From contig NC_082698.1 in NCBI RefSeq assembly GCF_949987515.2, positions 30,222,070 to 30,286,069 of the forward strand: DNA of 64,000 nt, read 5' to 3'. The position numbers were made by a program, and so were the translations under genes. The first letter of the stretch is position 1. Every line of letters starts with the position of its first letter. Positions 10,401-25,400 of the stretch are shown here, piece by piece. The notes beneath the pieces are model-generated. The model did no database searches. It was not told where the DNA came from and saw only the letters and a program-made list of their open reading frames with translations. Source of the stretch: Delphinus delphis (lineage: Eukaryota > Chordata > Mammalia > Artiodactyla > Delphinidae).

Positions 10401-13400
10401 GGGACGCGCCGAGGAGGAGGGAGGGCAGAGCTTCAGACCCCAGGCCCGTGGTGCTGGCACTCGGGAAACTCACTGTTCAGGCCAAAAGCAGGGGCCAGGG
10501 TCTCCTGGCCCCCGCGCTGCTCTTAGCTACACCCAGGGACAACATCTCATCCCTGGTGTCGGATAGACTGGGCATCTTCTGTTGGGAGATGAGGTGAGGG
10601 AGAGGGTGGAACCATGGCAGGGCTGGTAAAGCATCAGTCCTCCCCCTACCTTGAGCTCTACCCCAGCCACAGACACGGTTATTTCTGTCTCTTTTTTTTT
10701 TTTTTTTTTTGCATACTTAATAACGTCAGTATGACAACTTTAAAAATACATAAAAACGATCCCTTGCATTTGATATGCTGGCACAATTCTGTTAATCTCT
10801 ATGTATTCTCTTATACTGTTTGTTCACATACGTATTTTAAAGCATTCATTATATAAATAACATGATCATTGTTTAAAAGGAAAAAAAAACATTCTGAAGT
10901 ATATAAAGTAAAAAAATAGAAGTCTCTTTTTTCCTCCAAGTCTCATTTCCTAAGATAAATAGTACACAGACAACTTGCCGTGTATCCTTTCAGACATTTT
11001 CTTTTTAGGTAAGCAAACACATAAAAACGTGAAAATACAGCTATAATTATAGTGTGCCAACGATTCGTAGCCTGCTTTTTTAGCCCATTATGTTAAAAAA
11101 ACATTTTGTTCGCATTTCTCCGTTGTTCTTGTTTAAATCATTTTTTTTCCTGGTGGCTGCCAGGACTTACTGAAGCAGCAGTTCTCTGAGTGTCAGGTGT
11201 AGGAGGCATGTTTGAGGTTCAGGGGGCCCAAGTCCCCGCAAGCCCACCGGCTGGAGTGGGATATTGAGGAACGCAGGGCCACCGTGGGCTTTGCGGTGGG
11301 TTCCCCACTAAGCCTCCGTGTCCTCTCCAGCTGGTGACAGCCTGTGCCATGCAGGCCTTTCACAGCCTCTTCCATGCCAAGCCAAGCCCGGGTACCCTGC
11401 CAGCAGAGCTCAACGCCCAGATCATCACGGTGAGGCCTGATGAGGGGACGGGGACATGGCTGTGCTGGGGGGCGGCCCTGTTACTTGTCTGCAGAGCGAG
11501 GTTGGATGGGCCGGGTTGGGCCGCCCCTGTGTAGGAGTCAGGTGGACGGGCAGCCAGGAGACTGGCCACCAAAGCCACATCAGTGTCCACGGGAGCTGGG
11601 GGCCCTGACTCTTGACTTTGTGGTAGTTAACCTAAAAAACCATTCAGCATGGTCTCATGGTATTAACAGGTACCTTGAGCAAAGGTTCTCAGTGTTAGGG
11701 ATCTCTGGGTGGATTTGGGGAAGGGGGCACAAAGCCCCCCCAAATTGCCAAATGTGTGTATATGCTCACTTACATTTTTCCGGAGAAGGGTTCTGCCTTT
11801 TGTCAGGTTCACAAAGGGTTGTGTGACCCAAGTTATTCTTGACTGCTCCTAGAGACTTTTTTCCCATAGAAGCAGAAGCGGAAGGGCTTCATTGAGCAGG
11901 GAAAGGAAGGCCAACGGGGCTGTGAGTGCAGGGGGCCCCGTGTGCAGGCCCTGGGACGGGACAGTCACGGGGACGTGCTGTTGCCTAGGGATGGGAAGGG
12001 GTCGTGTCATTGGGCTGCTGCTGAACACACTTGCTCAGTCACCTGCTTATTCCCTGTCCCGCCCCTAGGCCTTGTACGACTACGTTCCCAGCGAGAATGA
12101 CTTACAACCCCTGCTGGCCTGGCTGAAGGTCATGGAGAAAGCCCACATCAACCTGGTTAGGTAGGGGTGCGGTGGAGGGCGGTCCCTTGGCCTCCAGCCA
12201 GGCCCCCTGCACTGCAGTACAGATGGGAGGGACATGAGCCGGAAGCTGGAGGGGGTGCGGCTTTCTGGGGAGGTGTGGTTCTGCACTGAGTGTGTGCAGA
12301 CCACCTCTTGTGTTCGTGAAGGCGGAGCCAGGTCGCACAGCTTGTGTTAGCCAGGGCTGCCGCCTTTCCTGCCAGAGCTCCGAGGAGCTGAGCAGCAAGG
12401 CGGCCGAGAGCACCTTCCCCACCAAGAGGTGGGGCCCGAGTGCCATCCTGATTCCTGTCACCCCCGCCGGCTGTGCAGCTGGTTTACTTCTCAGAGGATA
12501 TCATCCCCTTTCTGCGGCTCCACCCTACTCCCCACCTGGGTTAATGGTCCCCTCCTCTGGGATCCTCAGTCCTGCGAACCCAGTTTCTGTTTTGTGTCTC
12601 TGTCATAACAGTCACTCTTTTTACGCGGGCCTCTCACTGTTGTGGCCTCTCCTGTTGCGGAGCACAGGCTCCGGACGCGCAGGCTCAGCGGTCAGACCCC
12701 ACAGAAGCCTTTTGTGTTGACAGGCTGCATCGGGACCTGGGACTGGGCCACCTCCCTCGCTTGTTTGGAACTGCGACAACCTGCCTCCTCTCCCCCCACT
12801 CGCAGGTGGTGACAGCTGCCACCCAGTGCCTTCAGGTACCTCAGCCCCCAGCCCAGCTTTAGCGAGGGAAGCAGAGAGCCTTAGAGCTCCCAGAGCTCAC
12901 CCCAGGCCTCCAGCTGTGTCCCGGGGAGGAAGTTCTCAGGGTGGGGGTGAGCTTCCTAGAAGCTTTAGGAAGCAGTCACCTGGGAAGGCTGAGTGGCACT
13001 GGGGGGCTGTTTTGGGCCCAAACAGCTGTGGCCTCTTTTTGCAGGAGATCCTGAAGGAGTGTGTCGCTCCCCACATGGCTGACATCGGCTCCGTGACCTC
13101 CTCGGCCTCAGGCCCTGCCCAGTATGTTGCCAAGATGTTCAGGTGAGAACACAGCCTCTGCGTGAGGAGGGAATAAGGTGTGCCTGTAGAAAGTTCCTCG
13201 TGATGACAGGTACTCCTCTTGTCACTGTGGTGGGCCTTGTGCACACTGCCAGAGCAGCTGCTGTCGGTTTGAGCACTGGCCACACTCCAGGTGCCATGGT
13301 GTCATGCTCATGAGTGTGGACTTGGGGGCCCGTCATCTGGGGCTAGTTCCTCCACCTCTCAACACCTCAGGGTCCACATCAGTCTAATGGAGGTGTGGAT

Positions 13401-16400
13401 TGAATGAGGTCATATATGTAAAGTTCTCAGAACAGTACCTGGTGCGTAGTTAAGTTCCAATAAATACCAGAAATTACTGGTAGTCCTTACAGTTCTAGGA
13501 GATAGGTGCTGACCCCATTTTACAGACTGGGAAAGCTGAGGTCACTCAACTAGTAAGTGGCAGCCTGACCGCAGAATCCACTCTACTCATGTGCTGTGCT
13601 GCCCTCCATGCCTACAAGAGAAGCCATTCACAGACCGGCCTCCAACCACCCAGGCCCTTCCAGCCGCCAGTGAGGAGCTTCAGAGCACCAAGAGGCTAGG
13701 ATCTTTGGTGTTTCCTCTGGGTCTGTCTGCTCAGCTCCAAGGTGTGATGCTTTGGGTTCTGTTCCTTATGAGGACATAGGCCTGTTTCTTCTGGATACAC
13801 CTGGAATGAAGTTTCTGGAAAACTGAGGAATAGAGCTGCTCCACCCCCAGCTCACCCCTTTCCCCACATTAGGCCATTCTTGCCTAGAGCCTCTGGGGCT
13901 CGACTTCAAGAGATGAGCTGACCACAGCGTGACTGGGCCGGAAGGGGCTAGCAGCCGGCCGGGCTTCCCCACTGTTGTGGCTTTTCTTCCTCTGCCCAGT
14001 CCACCTGTACCTACCCCATCTTCCCACCACTGGTCAGACCGAGAAAGCATGGGACAGTGACAACACGGGCTTTGGCGGCCCAGTTTGGCCACTAGAAGAG
14101 TGACACTGCTGGGCTACTTAGTCCCTTTGAGCCTCAGTTTCCCCATCTGAGGATGGAACAAATAACCTAGCTCACAGCTGATTTTTGAAGTGTGAGGATT
14201 ATATAAATGAAACTCTTAGCACAGGGGGTACTTGGTAAACACTAGCTCTCCCCCTTGGCCTTTCCTGGGGCCTCACCCTTGCCGTGGTCTGTAGTTCCTG
14301 GTGCTGGCCATGGACTTCCACGGCCCTGACTGCCCACTCCCTTGGCAGGGCAGTGGAGGAGGGCCTGACATACAGATTCCACGCATCATGGAGCTCCGTG
14401 CTGCAGCTGCTGTGTGTCTTCTTTGAGGCGTGTGGGAGACAGGCCCATCCTGTGATGAGGAAGGTGACTGGGGCAGCAGCTGGGCCGGGGCAGGAGGTGG
14501 CTGGGGCTGCTAGAGGGGCATGTGTCTCCGTTACCTCTGCGCTTTACTCCCCCACTGCCAGGGTCCACTGCAGGTGCCCAGTACTGTGTCCCCAGGAAGG
14601 CGACTGGGCCAACGTGGGAGGAACGAGAAGAGGGCTAAAACCACCCCTCCCCCCACCGCCTAATGCCTTCTCACTAGTCTTAGCTGGAGTTGATGGTTTT
14701 GAAACTCACAGGGAACCAGTGTGATTCTCCCTCACCCCTATCTATTATCTTTTAATTTTTAATTCTCTAAATTTTCTGTAACAGGTGAGCATAGTACTTT
14801 AAGCAGCCTTAGGTCCCAGGGAGGTTACCAAAGCCCAGAGTAAACCATTTAAGGCTCAGGAATCACCTCCAGCTCAGGGAGCAGGTGGGAGCCTGAGGAC
14901 AGGGCACAGACCCCTCACCAGCAGGCGGAGCAGCTCACGGCCTCGTGGGGCCTTCCCCAAGGGTAGGGCGTTCCTTGAGAGGCCTGGCCCGGGCCCCACT
15001 AGATTAGGTTGGCAACACCTGGCTCCTGTGAGAGGTTCTCAAGGAATGAGGCTCGCAGAGGGGCTCTGAGGGGCTGTAGTGAACCAGAGGGGGCAGCTCT
15101 GGTCTCGAGGGGCAGCTGCTCCGCAGTGCCTGCTAATTTATACTAATTGTACTGTGGGTCTGCGTTTCCCATACCTTCCCGGTTTTCAAGATAAACCGGA
15201 TATCTACGTTTGTATATGAAATCTCCTGATTTTTACACTTTACTAACAAATACAGAATTTCTTTTCAAATCCTGGGGCATTGAGGAAGGCTCAAACACAT
15301 CCAGGAGTTGAATTTGGTTAATGGTCTGTGACCTCTGGCGAGAGCATAACCTGACCCCACGCCCCCAACCTCGTCCTCTTGGAGACTTTGGCCCAGCCTC
15401 AGCCACGGGTGCCTGTGCTGCAGGCCCGTCTTAATGTCTGACCCGCGTCTCTTTGCTCCAGTGCCTCCAGTCCCTGTGTGACCTGCGCCTCTCCCCCTAC
15501 TCCCCCCACATGGCAGCTCTGGACCGCGCAGTGGGCGCTGCCGTGGCCAGCATGGGCCCCGAGGTGGTTTTAGAGGCTGTGCCTTTGGAAATTGATGGCT
15601 CTGAGTAAGTGCAGCCCTGCTTGGCTTCCATTCCAGCCCCAGGAGAGCCACGTGGCTTGTTCTCCGCTGGGAGGGTGTCCACACCCTCGGCTGACGTCTC
15701 CACGTGCCGTGCGGGTCAGTGGGGGCGGCCAGAGCAGGACCTGTCCTGTTCCTCGGCTCCATGGGGAGACAGCTGCAGGCCGTCACCCCTTCCTCACCGC
15801 GCTTCCCCTCCCTCCTCCCAGAGAGACTCTGGATTTCCCTCGGAGCTGGCTGCTGCCCGTCATCCGAGACCACGTCCGGGAAACTCGACTTGGATTCTTT
15901 ACCGCTTACTTCCTGCCTCTGGCTACCACCCTGAAGAGGAAAGGTACGGGCCCACCACAGTCCTGGAGCCTCACTGGAAGGGTCGGGAAGGGCTCCTGGT
16001 CCAGCGCCCCAGCCTTAGGACGTTCGGCAGCCTCCCTGGGCCGAGCAGGTGGTCAGCCAGTGCTTGAGCGCCGTCATCAGCGGGGTCCGAGGCGTGGCCA
16101 GGCACCCCTGCCCCGAGGCAGGCAGACGGGCCTTTTCTCCCACCAGAGGAATAATTAGACAAGTACACACCGATTTATATATACAACGATGTTCCAAGTA
16201 AAAGTCCTGACACAGCCCACACATCCCTCAGTGGGGCTCCAATGAAGTCAGTCATAATAAAGCCCCACCGTGGGACACAGAGTGCTCACTGTACAGAAGG
16301 AAAGAGACCGACAGGGGAATGGACGTGTTTAGTCCATGGTGAGCTGAGTAGATCAGATTGAAAGCTCAGCTCAGCCACTCCACCGTTTGGTGACTTCAGG

Positions 16401-19400
16401 CAAGTTTATTCAACTCCCCTGGGTCTGCTCATCATCTGTAAAATGAGGGCGATAATTGCGATGGTGTGAGGATTAAATGCAATAATCACGTAAGTGCACA
16501 TTACACAGGCTGCCATGTCGAAACTGCTTGATAAATGTTACCAGCTTTATTCTCAAGTAAAACCAGGTTTCAGAACAATATATTTATAAGACAATCCTTT
16601 TCACGTCTTTAAAAGTGTGCACGTGCTTGGAGAAATATAAGAAGGTCAGAAATGGGGAGGAAGATTTGCGGGGGAGATTGTGGGGAGATGTCGCTTTCTG
16701 TTTTACATAGGTCTTTTCATTTTTTTAGAACAAACGAGTGTTTGTTTAATAATAAGTGTTATGTTTCGTCTGTGGAGCAGGGGAATCGCCCATATTCCTG
16801 TCCTCATCATTGGGCTTTTGGTTTGGGTAAACATGAGGCCTGTCAGTCAGGAGTGTGCCCAGTGTCACACTGTGTCCTGTGTCACTCTAGCAATGGACCT
16901 GGCCCAGGCAGGCAGCACAGTGGAGTCCAAGATCTACGACACGCTCCAGTGGCAGGTAAGGGGTCAGCTGGGGGGTGTGAGGAGGACAGGTGGGCACAGG
17001 TTGCTCGTCGTCACTCTCCTCCATCATCCCCTCCCTCCCCAGATCTGGACCCTCCTGCCTGGGTTCTGCACGAGGCCCACAGATGTGGCCACCGCCTTCA
17101 AAGGGCTGGCGCGGACGCTGGGCACGGCCATCAGCGAGCGCCCAGACCTGAGGGTCACTGTGTGCCAGGCCCTGCGCACCCTCATCACCAAGGGCTGTGA
17201 GGCGGGTACGTGTGGGCTCTGGGGTCGGGGCTGGTGGAAGATGGCTGTGATGGTGCGAGTCCCCTGACCCTGCCTGTCCAGCTCATTGCTTGAGCCACCG
17301 CTAATCCTTTTCAAGGACCTGAGTGTCCCCTGGGGACCCGAGGAGTTAGTAGGATGCTGAAAATGGCCCCTTCTCTTTCTTTACTCTCAGTGTACTGACA
17401 GCTGCTGGGAGTTGTCCAGCCTTTACGTGGGGCTAGCACTTGGCTGGCCCCATAGACTGTGGTGGCCCCTCGTCCTCTGTGCTCTGGCTTCAGCCTCTCC
17501 TGTCCCAGAAAAGCCCCAAACCCATGACCCTGTCACAGGTCCCCCAAAAGAATGCCTCTGGGCTGCAACCACAATGGCCTTTGAGGCAGGGTCATCTCCT
17601 GGCCCTTTTGTGCAAACTTTGGTCCTCCTGCCAGAGGCCGACCGTGCTGAAGTGAGCCGCTTTGCGAAGAACTTTCTGCCGATCCTGTTCAACTTGTACG
17701 GGCAGCCCGTTGCAGCTGGAGACACCCCGGCCCCTCGCCGGGCCGTGCTGGAAACCATCAAAACTTACCTCACCATTACTGAGCCTCAGGTGACCTGGTA
17801 GAGGAGGGGGAGGAACAGTCTCCGGTGGGTGAGTGTTGGGTTGGGGTGTTGGAAAGGTCAAGACCCTACCCACCATGGCTCACTTGGCCCTCTGCCCCCA
17901 GAAGAACAGGGGACCATATGCCAGCAGTAGGCTGGGCTCGAGCCTCCTCAAAAGGGAGGAGAGGAGGGGGAAGAGACGAGGGTGCAAATCTGTGACCTGC
18001 TGCTGCTGTGTATTTTCTCTTGAACAACTCCCTCCTTATCCCTTTGGGCTGCCAGTTGGTGAATGGTTTCCTGGAAAAAGCCAGTGAGAAGGTGCTGGAC
18101 CCTGCTAGCTCTGACTTCACCAGGTAAGTGCCCCACTTGAGCTGGGGCAGCCCAGGGAGCTAGAGAGTATGTCTAGCAGAAGCTCTGTGTATCTGTCTGG
18201 AATTATTTAGGAAAGTCTTGAGATATTGAATGTCCCAGCTCTACCCTGAGGCCTGACCAGTTCCTCCATCCTGGAGCACCATCGTAGTCTGCTAGGGAAG
18301 TGTGAGGACCCTGGAGACACGCTGCCCGGATTCAAATCCCAGCTCTGCCCCTTATAAGCTGTGACCTTGGTTGAGTTATTTATCTACTCTGCTCTGTGCC
18401 TTCATCTGTAAAATGGGCATGATGATAATGCCTGCAATAGAGTTGCTGTGAGGATTGAAGGGGTTAAGACATGTAAAGCGCCAGGAACAGTGCTGGTACC
18501 TTATGAGTGCTGAGTTAGGTTACAGGCAGTGATTATTGTTCATGGGCTCCTTCGAGGCCCCTTGTCCTCCTCACCCTGACCTTTCCCACCTCCCCCGTAC
18601 CCAGTAGACACGAGGACACTGATAGTGCATACCCTTCCCCAGCCTCCACTAAGCTCCTCCCTGGTCTCCTGTTGCTGAGCAGATTGTCCGTCCTGGACCT
18701 GGTCGTGGCCTTGGCTCCCCACGCTGATGAAGCCGCCATCAGCAAGCTGTACTCCACCATCCGGCCCTACCTAGAGGTGAGCCGTGGAGGCCGGGAGCCC
18801 CTCACGCCCACACCTGGGGGGGTGCGTGGGCCCTGTCTCCATGCCTTGCTGCTGCCCAGGATCGGGTTTTAATCTGCTTTCTCATGGCATGGCTGCCCTT
18901 TGTATCTGTCTAGCCCTGTACTCTATCATGTAGGTGCCAGAGTGACAGAAATGCACGGCCATGCTTGGGCCTCACCTGCTAAGATGCCTCTTGTAGAGCC
19001 GAGGCCTGACTCACTCACTAGGCCCATCACCGCCTGGCCTGATCTTCATCCTACCCAGCCTCATCCCCCTCTGAGCAAACCTGCCACTCCGGCCTCATTA
19101 GGCTGCTTTTAAGGGTTCCAGATATAACAGCCCCTTTGTGCCTTTGCACGTGCTGGGTCCCCTGCCTGACATGCTCGCCCCTGCATGCTGTGGCTAACCA
19201 CCAGGCAAAAGTCAGGCCTGCGTGACCTTCTGAAAACTGTCACCACTGCAACAGTATAATAAGCAGTTACCCAACAGCGTGAGAAGTGCTCTGGTGGAAC
19301 GTGCAGGCAGACACACAAGTCCAGGGCAGAGTCACCTAACCTTGGGAGAGGTGTCCCGGCGGGGAGCGGAAGGGATGGAGGGCTGGGTAGGCTTCACTCC

Positions 19401-22400
19401 CCTCAGCGTCCCCTGCCTGGCCCAGAATCAGCCTCTCACTAACCTGTGTTCTCCCTGCCCTCCCATTGGATGTCACGAGCTCCAGAGGGCAGGGCCAGCT
19501 TCTCTGAGTCCCCCCCAGGGCCAGTCACAGCTCACGTGGCTGCTCTGTGCATGTTATTGGACCAGGTGAGGGTGGGGGGCTCCCCAGCCCCCTCTCTCAC
19601 CCACCCCTGTCTACCATACGCCCTCCCAGAGCAAGGCCCATGGGGTACAGAAGAAGGCCTACCGCGTGCTGGAGGAGGTGTGCGCCAGCCCCCAGGGCCC
19701 TGGCGCCCGCTTCGTGCAGAGCCACCTGGACGACCTGAAGAAGACCCTTCTGGACTCGCTACGGAGCACCTCCTCGCCCGCCAAGAGGGTGCGGACTCCA
19801 GGGGCCCCGCTCTGCCCTAGGGGGGACGAGCAACACCAGGAGAGGACCAGCGTGGAGACGCTTAGCGACTTCAGGGGCGGAGGTGGCATTGAGGGTCCTG
19901 ACTGTTGTCCCCCTGTCCCGCAGCCCCGTTTGAAGTGCCTCATACATATCGTGAGGAAGCTCTCCGCCGAGCACGAGGAGTTCATCAGCGCCCTCGTCCC
20001 GGAGGTGCGGGGTGCGGGAGGGGAGTGTGTTGTGATTTGGGGTTCCTTGGAATGGGGCTCCTGAAGGCCTACCAGGATCGGGGAGGGCAGTAGTGGGAGT
20101 GGGGGTGGGCTGGATTCACTGTCTGGGAGCGTGAGTGCCCTTACCCGTCCGCTCTGCCTCAGACTGCCAACCCTGGGGTGGCCGGCTTGGGGAGCCCGTG
20201 CTAACGGGGCTGTCTGGGCAGGTGATCCTCTGCACCAAGGAGGTGTCGGTGGGAGCTCGGAAGAATGCTTTTGCGCTGCTGGTGGAGATGGGCCACGCCT
20301 TCCTTCGGTTTGGCCCAGACCCAGCAGGTGAGGCCCGGGTGGCATGGGGCTGGGGTGGGCGCTGTGCTCCCGGCCTGGGTGAGGAGGCACCCTGCACTCA
20401 CCCATCAGAGAGAAAAGATAGAGGGAGCTGCCGGGCAGTGGCCCTGGGCGGGCTGCTCCTCTCTGGTGGGAGCCCCCCTTCCGGTTGGGCCCACGATGCA
20501 GCGCACACGGTGGGCTCTGCCCTGGGCAGCTCCTGCTCTCTGCCCTCCCAGAGGCCCTGCAGCGCTACCTCGTCCTGATCTACCCCGGTCTCGTGGGCGC
20601 TGTGACCATGGTCAGCTGCAGTATCCTGGCCCTGACCCACCTCCTTTTCGAGTTTAAAGGTAAACGCTATTTCCTTGAAGGCCTGGGAAGCCCTCGGGGT
20701 AGGAAAATGCCCAGGAGGTCAGGACAGGGTGGCTACTGAAACAGGGAAAGGTCCTGGGAGGGAGGACGAAGAGCTGGAACCAGGCCTGACCGCCTCCCGC
20801 CTCCTCTCCTGCCCAGCTCGGCTTTCCTCATCCCACAGCTGCCCGCATCCCGCTTTCAGAGTGGGTCGGAGGAGGTTAGGTCCCACGCCTAGATTTTCGT
20901 CCCGGTTCTGCCTCTTACCAGCCATGTGACACCTTGAACAAACTTAGGAACCTCCTGGAACCTTACTCTCTCATCTCTAAAATGAAGGAGAAAACCAGCA
21001 CCTGTTCACAGGGTGTCTGAAGGACTAGAGGAGATGCTGGCAGAAAGTGACTAGACACGTGCCAGGCACTTGGAAGTGTCCCCCAGGTGTCAGCTCCCAC
21101 TCTTGTGACGCGGCAGGGGTCTTAGGTCTGGGTGGGGTTCCAGGTGTCTCTGACAGTGGCCCTCTGGCCACCACAGGTTTGATGGGGGCCAGCACGATGG
21201 AGCAGCTGCTGGAGAATGTGTGCCTGCTCCTGGCCTCCCGTACCCGCGACGTGGTCAGATCAGCACTGGGCTTCATCAAGGTGTCAATGGTCGTCATGGA
21301 CATGGCACACCTGGCCAAGCACGTGCAACTGGTGGTGAGTGTCCCCTTCCCCTCGGCCAGTGGCATAGTGGCCTGTGAGCTGCCGGCAGAGACCCAGTGA
21401 GCCTTGAGGCCAGCCAGCTTCAAACACTTTTCTGGCTACACGCTGTCTTGTGCAGCAGAAGGTAATGCAGGAGCCCTGGAAGAGACCAGTGGTGGAGGTA
21501 AAGGGCACAGCACCCAGGCTGCCACTTGTCACCCCCCGCAGCCCCTCCACAGCAGCAGGGGCTCTGCAGGGCAGGGGGCGGTGGGTAGGGCCACCCCTTG
21601 TTTTACGGATAGAAAACTGAGGCCAGAGATTTTCCCAGGTCACAGTGCTAGTGAGAACAGTCCTGGGAACAGAACTGCGACTCTGGGCTGTCGCTCGGAA
21701 GGGACCCAACCCTCCCTTTTTATTTTCCCTCTTGCACTGTGACCTTCTGGGTTTGAGAAGGCTTCTCTAGATGCCTCTGCTGGGCTGCAGAAGGGCCTGA
21801 AGAGCCCTCTGGTATTGGGTCCCTGGCCCCCTCCTGCTGGGCATAAGGCGTGCAGCAAGCTGGGACTGTCCTGTGAGCCCTCCGTCCACTGCACCCGCCA
21901 CCTCAGTTTCCCACTTCCAGCTGGGTTGAATCGCATCAGGGCTCTAGGTCCCTCTTGCCTGTCATCTTTGCATCTGGCCTTGGGTTGGGTCAAAGTGAGA
22001 AGGGGCAGATGAGAGTCAGGATGCCTGCCCCTGCCTGCCAAACCCTGCCGCCTAACTGGGGCCAGCGATGGGGAGGACGGCCTGAGTGGTGACCTGTCCT
22101 GGAGTGACTAGGGTTTATACAAGCCTTCAAAGGATCGAGGGGGCCCTGCACCACCAGCCTCACTGAGGGACACTGCAGATGATACCTGCTGACCACGTGT
22201 TTCTCACGAAGGCTGGAGTGCGGTCCAGCCAGAGATTCATGCAGGGCAGTAGGAGGGACTCGTGGAACCAGGAGAAACCCATGGTGTGGGGGGCAGACAG
22301 GGTGAGGGGGCGCATCTTCCCCCTGAGGCCCCGCTGCTCTGCCCCGCAGATGGGAGCCATCGGGAAGCTCTCGGACGACATGCGGCGGCACTTCCGCATG

Positions 22401-25400
22401 AAGCTTCGGAACCTGTTCACCAAGTTCATCCGCAAGTTCGGGTCTGTGCCCTGACTGGGAGGGAGTAGGGGAGGGGTCGAGGGGTTTCCAGTCCCACCAG
22501 AACTGCTGCCGAGAAGGGGCCAGGCTGGGGGGCTGGAAGGGCTCTGGCTGGACACCTCGCTCTGGATAGCGCTCTCTGGCCCGGGCACCTCACTGGCCCA
22601 TCTCTACGGCCTCAGGTTCGAGCTGGTGAGGAAGCTCCTACCAGAGGAGTACCAGAAAGTCCTGGTGAACATCCGGAAAGCAGAGGCCCGGGCCAGGAAA
22701 CAGCGGGCCCTGAGCCAGGCCGCAGCGGAAGAGGAGGTGGAGGAGGAGGAGCCCTTCCGGGGCAAAGGCGACAGGTGAGACCCGTGGCGGGACGCTGGGG
22801 GCCGGGTCTCCCCTGGCCCGAAGCCTGCCCAGGCCGTGCCCAGCTGCCCTCCCTCTCCTGGAGCGCCCTGACTGGGGCTTGTCTGTCCTTAGCATCGAGG
22901 AGATTTTGGCTGACTCGGAGGACGAGGAGGACGAAGAGGAGGAGAGGAGTCGGGGCAAGGAGCAGCAGAGGCTGGCCCGCCAGAGGGGCCGTGCGTGGCT
23001 GAAGGAGGGTGGCGGGGATGAGCCCCTCAACTTCTTGGACCCCAAGGTGGCCCAGCGAGTCCTGGGTGAGTAAGAAGCGGCTGGCCCGTGGGCACAGGGG
23101 ACAGGCTTGCCCTGGGCCAGCTTTAGGAGCGGAGTGGCCTCTGGGGAGGCCTGCGGGCACCCTGGCCTCCCACACATGCACATCACAGTGCCGCGGGCAC
23201 TCATCCAGTCACAGACCCAGGCTCGTCGGTTCTGATGAGGGTGTGAGCGGGCTAGGACGGGCCTTCCACCTCCTCACCTCCCGACTCTGCCCCGCCAGCC
23301 ACCCAGCCTGGGCCAGGTCGGGGCAAGAAGAAGGACCACGGCTTCAAGGTGAGCGCCGACGGCCGGCTGATCATCCGTGAGGAGGAGGATGGCGACGCCA
23401 AGATGGAGGAAGAGGAAGGCGCTAAAGGTGGGGCCACCTGCCCATTCAGGAGCTGCAGCTGGCCTGGGCCAGGGCTGCTCTCATTTGCTCATTCATCCAC
23501 TCATTTATTTGTTCACTCAGCGACCATTCTGGGGGGAAACATAGGTAAAAACAGATATAAGGAGCTTGTATCGCGGGCAACTTTCTCAAATTTTTTGTTT
23601 CTCAAACTCTTTTGACCACATTGAGAAATCTTTTTATGGTGTAACCCAGCCATTTATACAGTACTTCCATAATTCAAACAAAACTTTCAAAAGGCAGTAG
23701 TACTTCCTCTTACCATCTGTGATACACTCTGTTAATCTCTCTTCTATTGTATTCTGTTCTGTTCTGGTTATTTGCTTGTCCTCCTCCTTTTTGAAAATGT
23801 TTGTGTTTTTTTATTCCAAGCGTAAACTTGGCTGAGGCCTGGAAGCTTATTTATTGGTGAAAAGAGCCAGACTCTCCCGAGTCATTGTCTCCTGTTGTCC
23901 AGGGGCTGCTCAGGTGTAACATCTCCAAGTCCCATTTCGTCTTTCCTGTTCCCTCTGCATTTATCTCTCTATTCACGTATCTCTGTACATATCACGTAAG
24001 ATCACAAAAGCCTGGGTCTTCTAAATTTTATGTCTTCCTCTTTATTTTGGTTCTCACCGCCTGCTCACCGCAGCCACTCAACCAGTGCTGTCACTGCTGC
24101 CCCTGCAACCCGACTTACTGGTTTTGTGACTGTGGACAGTCATTTAACCTCTCTGTGCCTCAGTTTCCTCACTCCAAAGCAGGTGTAATACCAATACCTA
24201 CTTCAGAGGGTTGTAGTGAAGATGAAATGGTGACCTGAACAGCATATAGAGGTGCTGGGGATAAATGTGGTGACACTGTTTCCAGATCTGGCCTCGTCAT
24301 TGTCCCCTTCTCACCCTCAGTGTATCCCGTCTCCTTGCTCCCTTCTTTTTTTTTTTTTTTTTTTTTTTTTTTGCGGTACGCGGGCCTCTCACCGTTGTGG
24401 CCTCTCCCCTTGCGGAGCACAAGCTCTGGACGCGCAGGCTCAGCGGCCATGGCTTATGGGCCCAGCTGCTCCGCGGCACGTTGGATCCTCCCGGACCCGG
24501 GCACGAACCCATGTCCCCCGCAGCGGCAGGCGGACTCTCAACCACTGCGCCACCAGGGAAGACCTCCTTGCTCCCTTCTTGCGCATGGAACCCTGACGCT
24601 AAAAATGCCCACCCGCCCCCTGCCCCCTGCCCCCACCTTCCCAGCCCCTCTCCACTCTTTCAGATCCAGTGCAAGTCCTTCTTTGTGGCCTTTGCATGGG
24701 CCCTTGGCTTCAGCCGTGTTCCCTCAGAACTCCCGACAAGCCCAGGGACTGCCAGGCTTCCGTACTTAGTCACACGCTTCTTATGACGTTTGGTTGTTGA
24801 TTGACTTCACTTCAGTTTGTCTTCCCTCCAGCTGATCAGTTTCAAAGTTCTTTTTTTTTTAAATATACTGGTAGCTTTTTTAAAAAAATGGTAAAATATG
24901 CGTAACATGTAATTTACTATCTTAACCATTTTTAAGTGTACGGTTCACCAGCGTGAAGTACATTCACATTGTTGTACCGCCTATCACCAGAGCTCTTCAT
25001 CTTGCAAAACTGAAACTCTGTACGCATTAAACAGCAACTCCCCATTTCCCCCTCCTCCAGCCCCTGACAGCCACCATTCTGCTTTCTGTCTGTATGAATG
25101 TGAATTTGAATATGAGTCGAGGTTCTTCATGTAAGTGGAATCATTCAGTATTTGTGCTTTTGTGTCTGGTTTATTTCACTTAGCATAATGTTCTCAGGGT
25201 TTATCCGTGTTGTAGCTTGTGTCAGAATTTCCTTCCTTTTTAAGGCTTGCCTTATTCTGTTGTATATCTAGACCACATTTTGTTTGTCCATCATCCATCA
25301 GTGGACATTTGGGTTGCTTCCATTTTTTTTTGGTTTTTTTTCTTCCACTTTTTGACTATTGTGAATAGTGCTGCTATGAACATAAATATACAAATACGTC

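Noticed and set aside
15265..15873. Minus-strand frame of 202 codons across RRP12 exon 14 and its flanking introns
   Set aside because: It is a shadow frame in GC-rich sequence, with no family resemblance, opposite a well-supported exon.
23350..23356. Alternative donor GGTGAGCG inside RRP12 exon 29
   Set aside because: Using it would remove the conserved [12 protein letters not shown] segment; reading through keeps the frame and family sequence. A minor isoform cannot be excluded.
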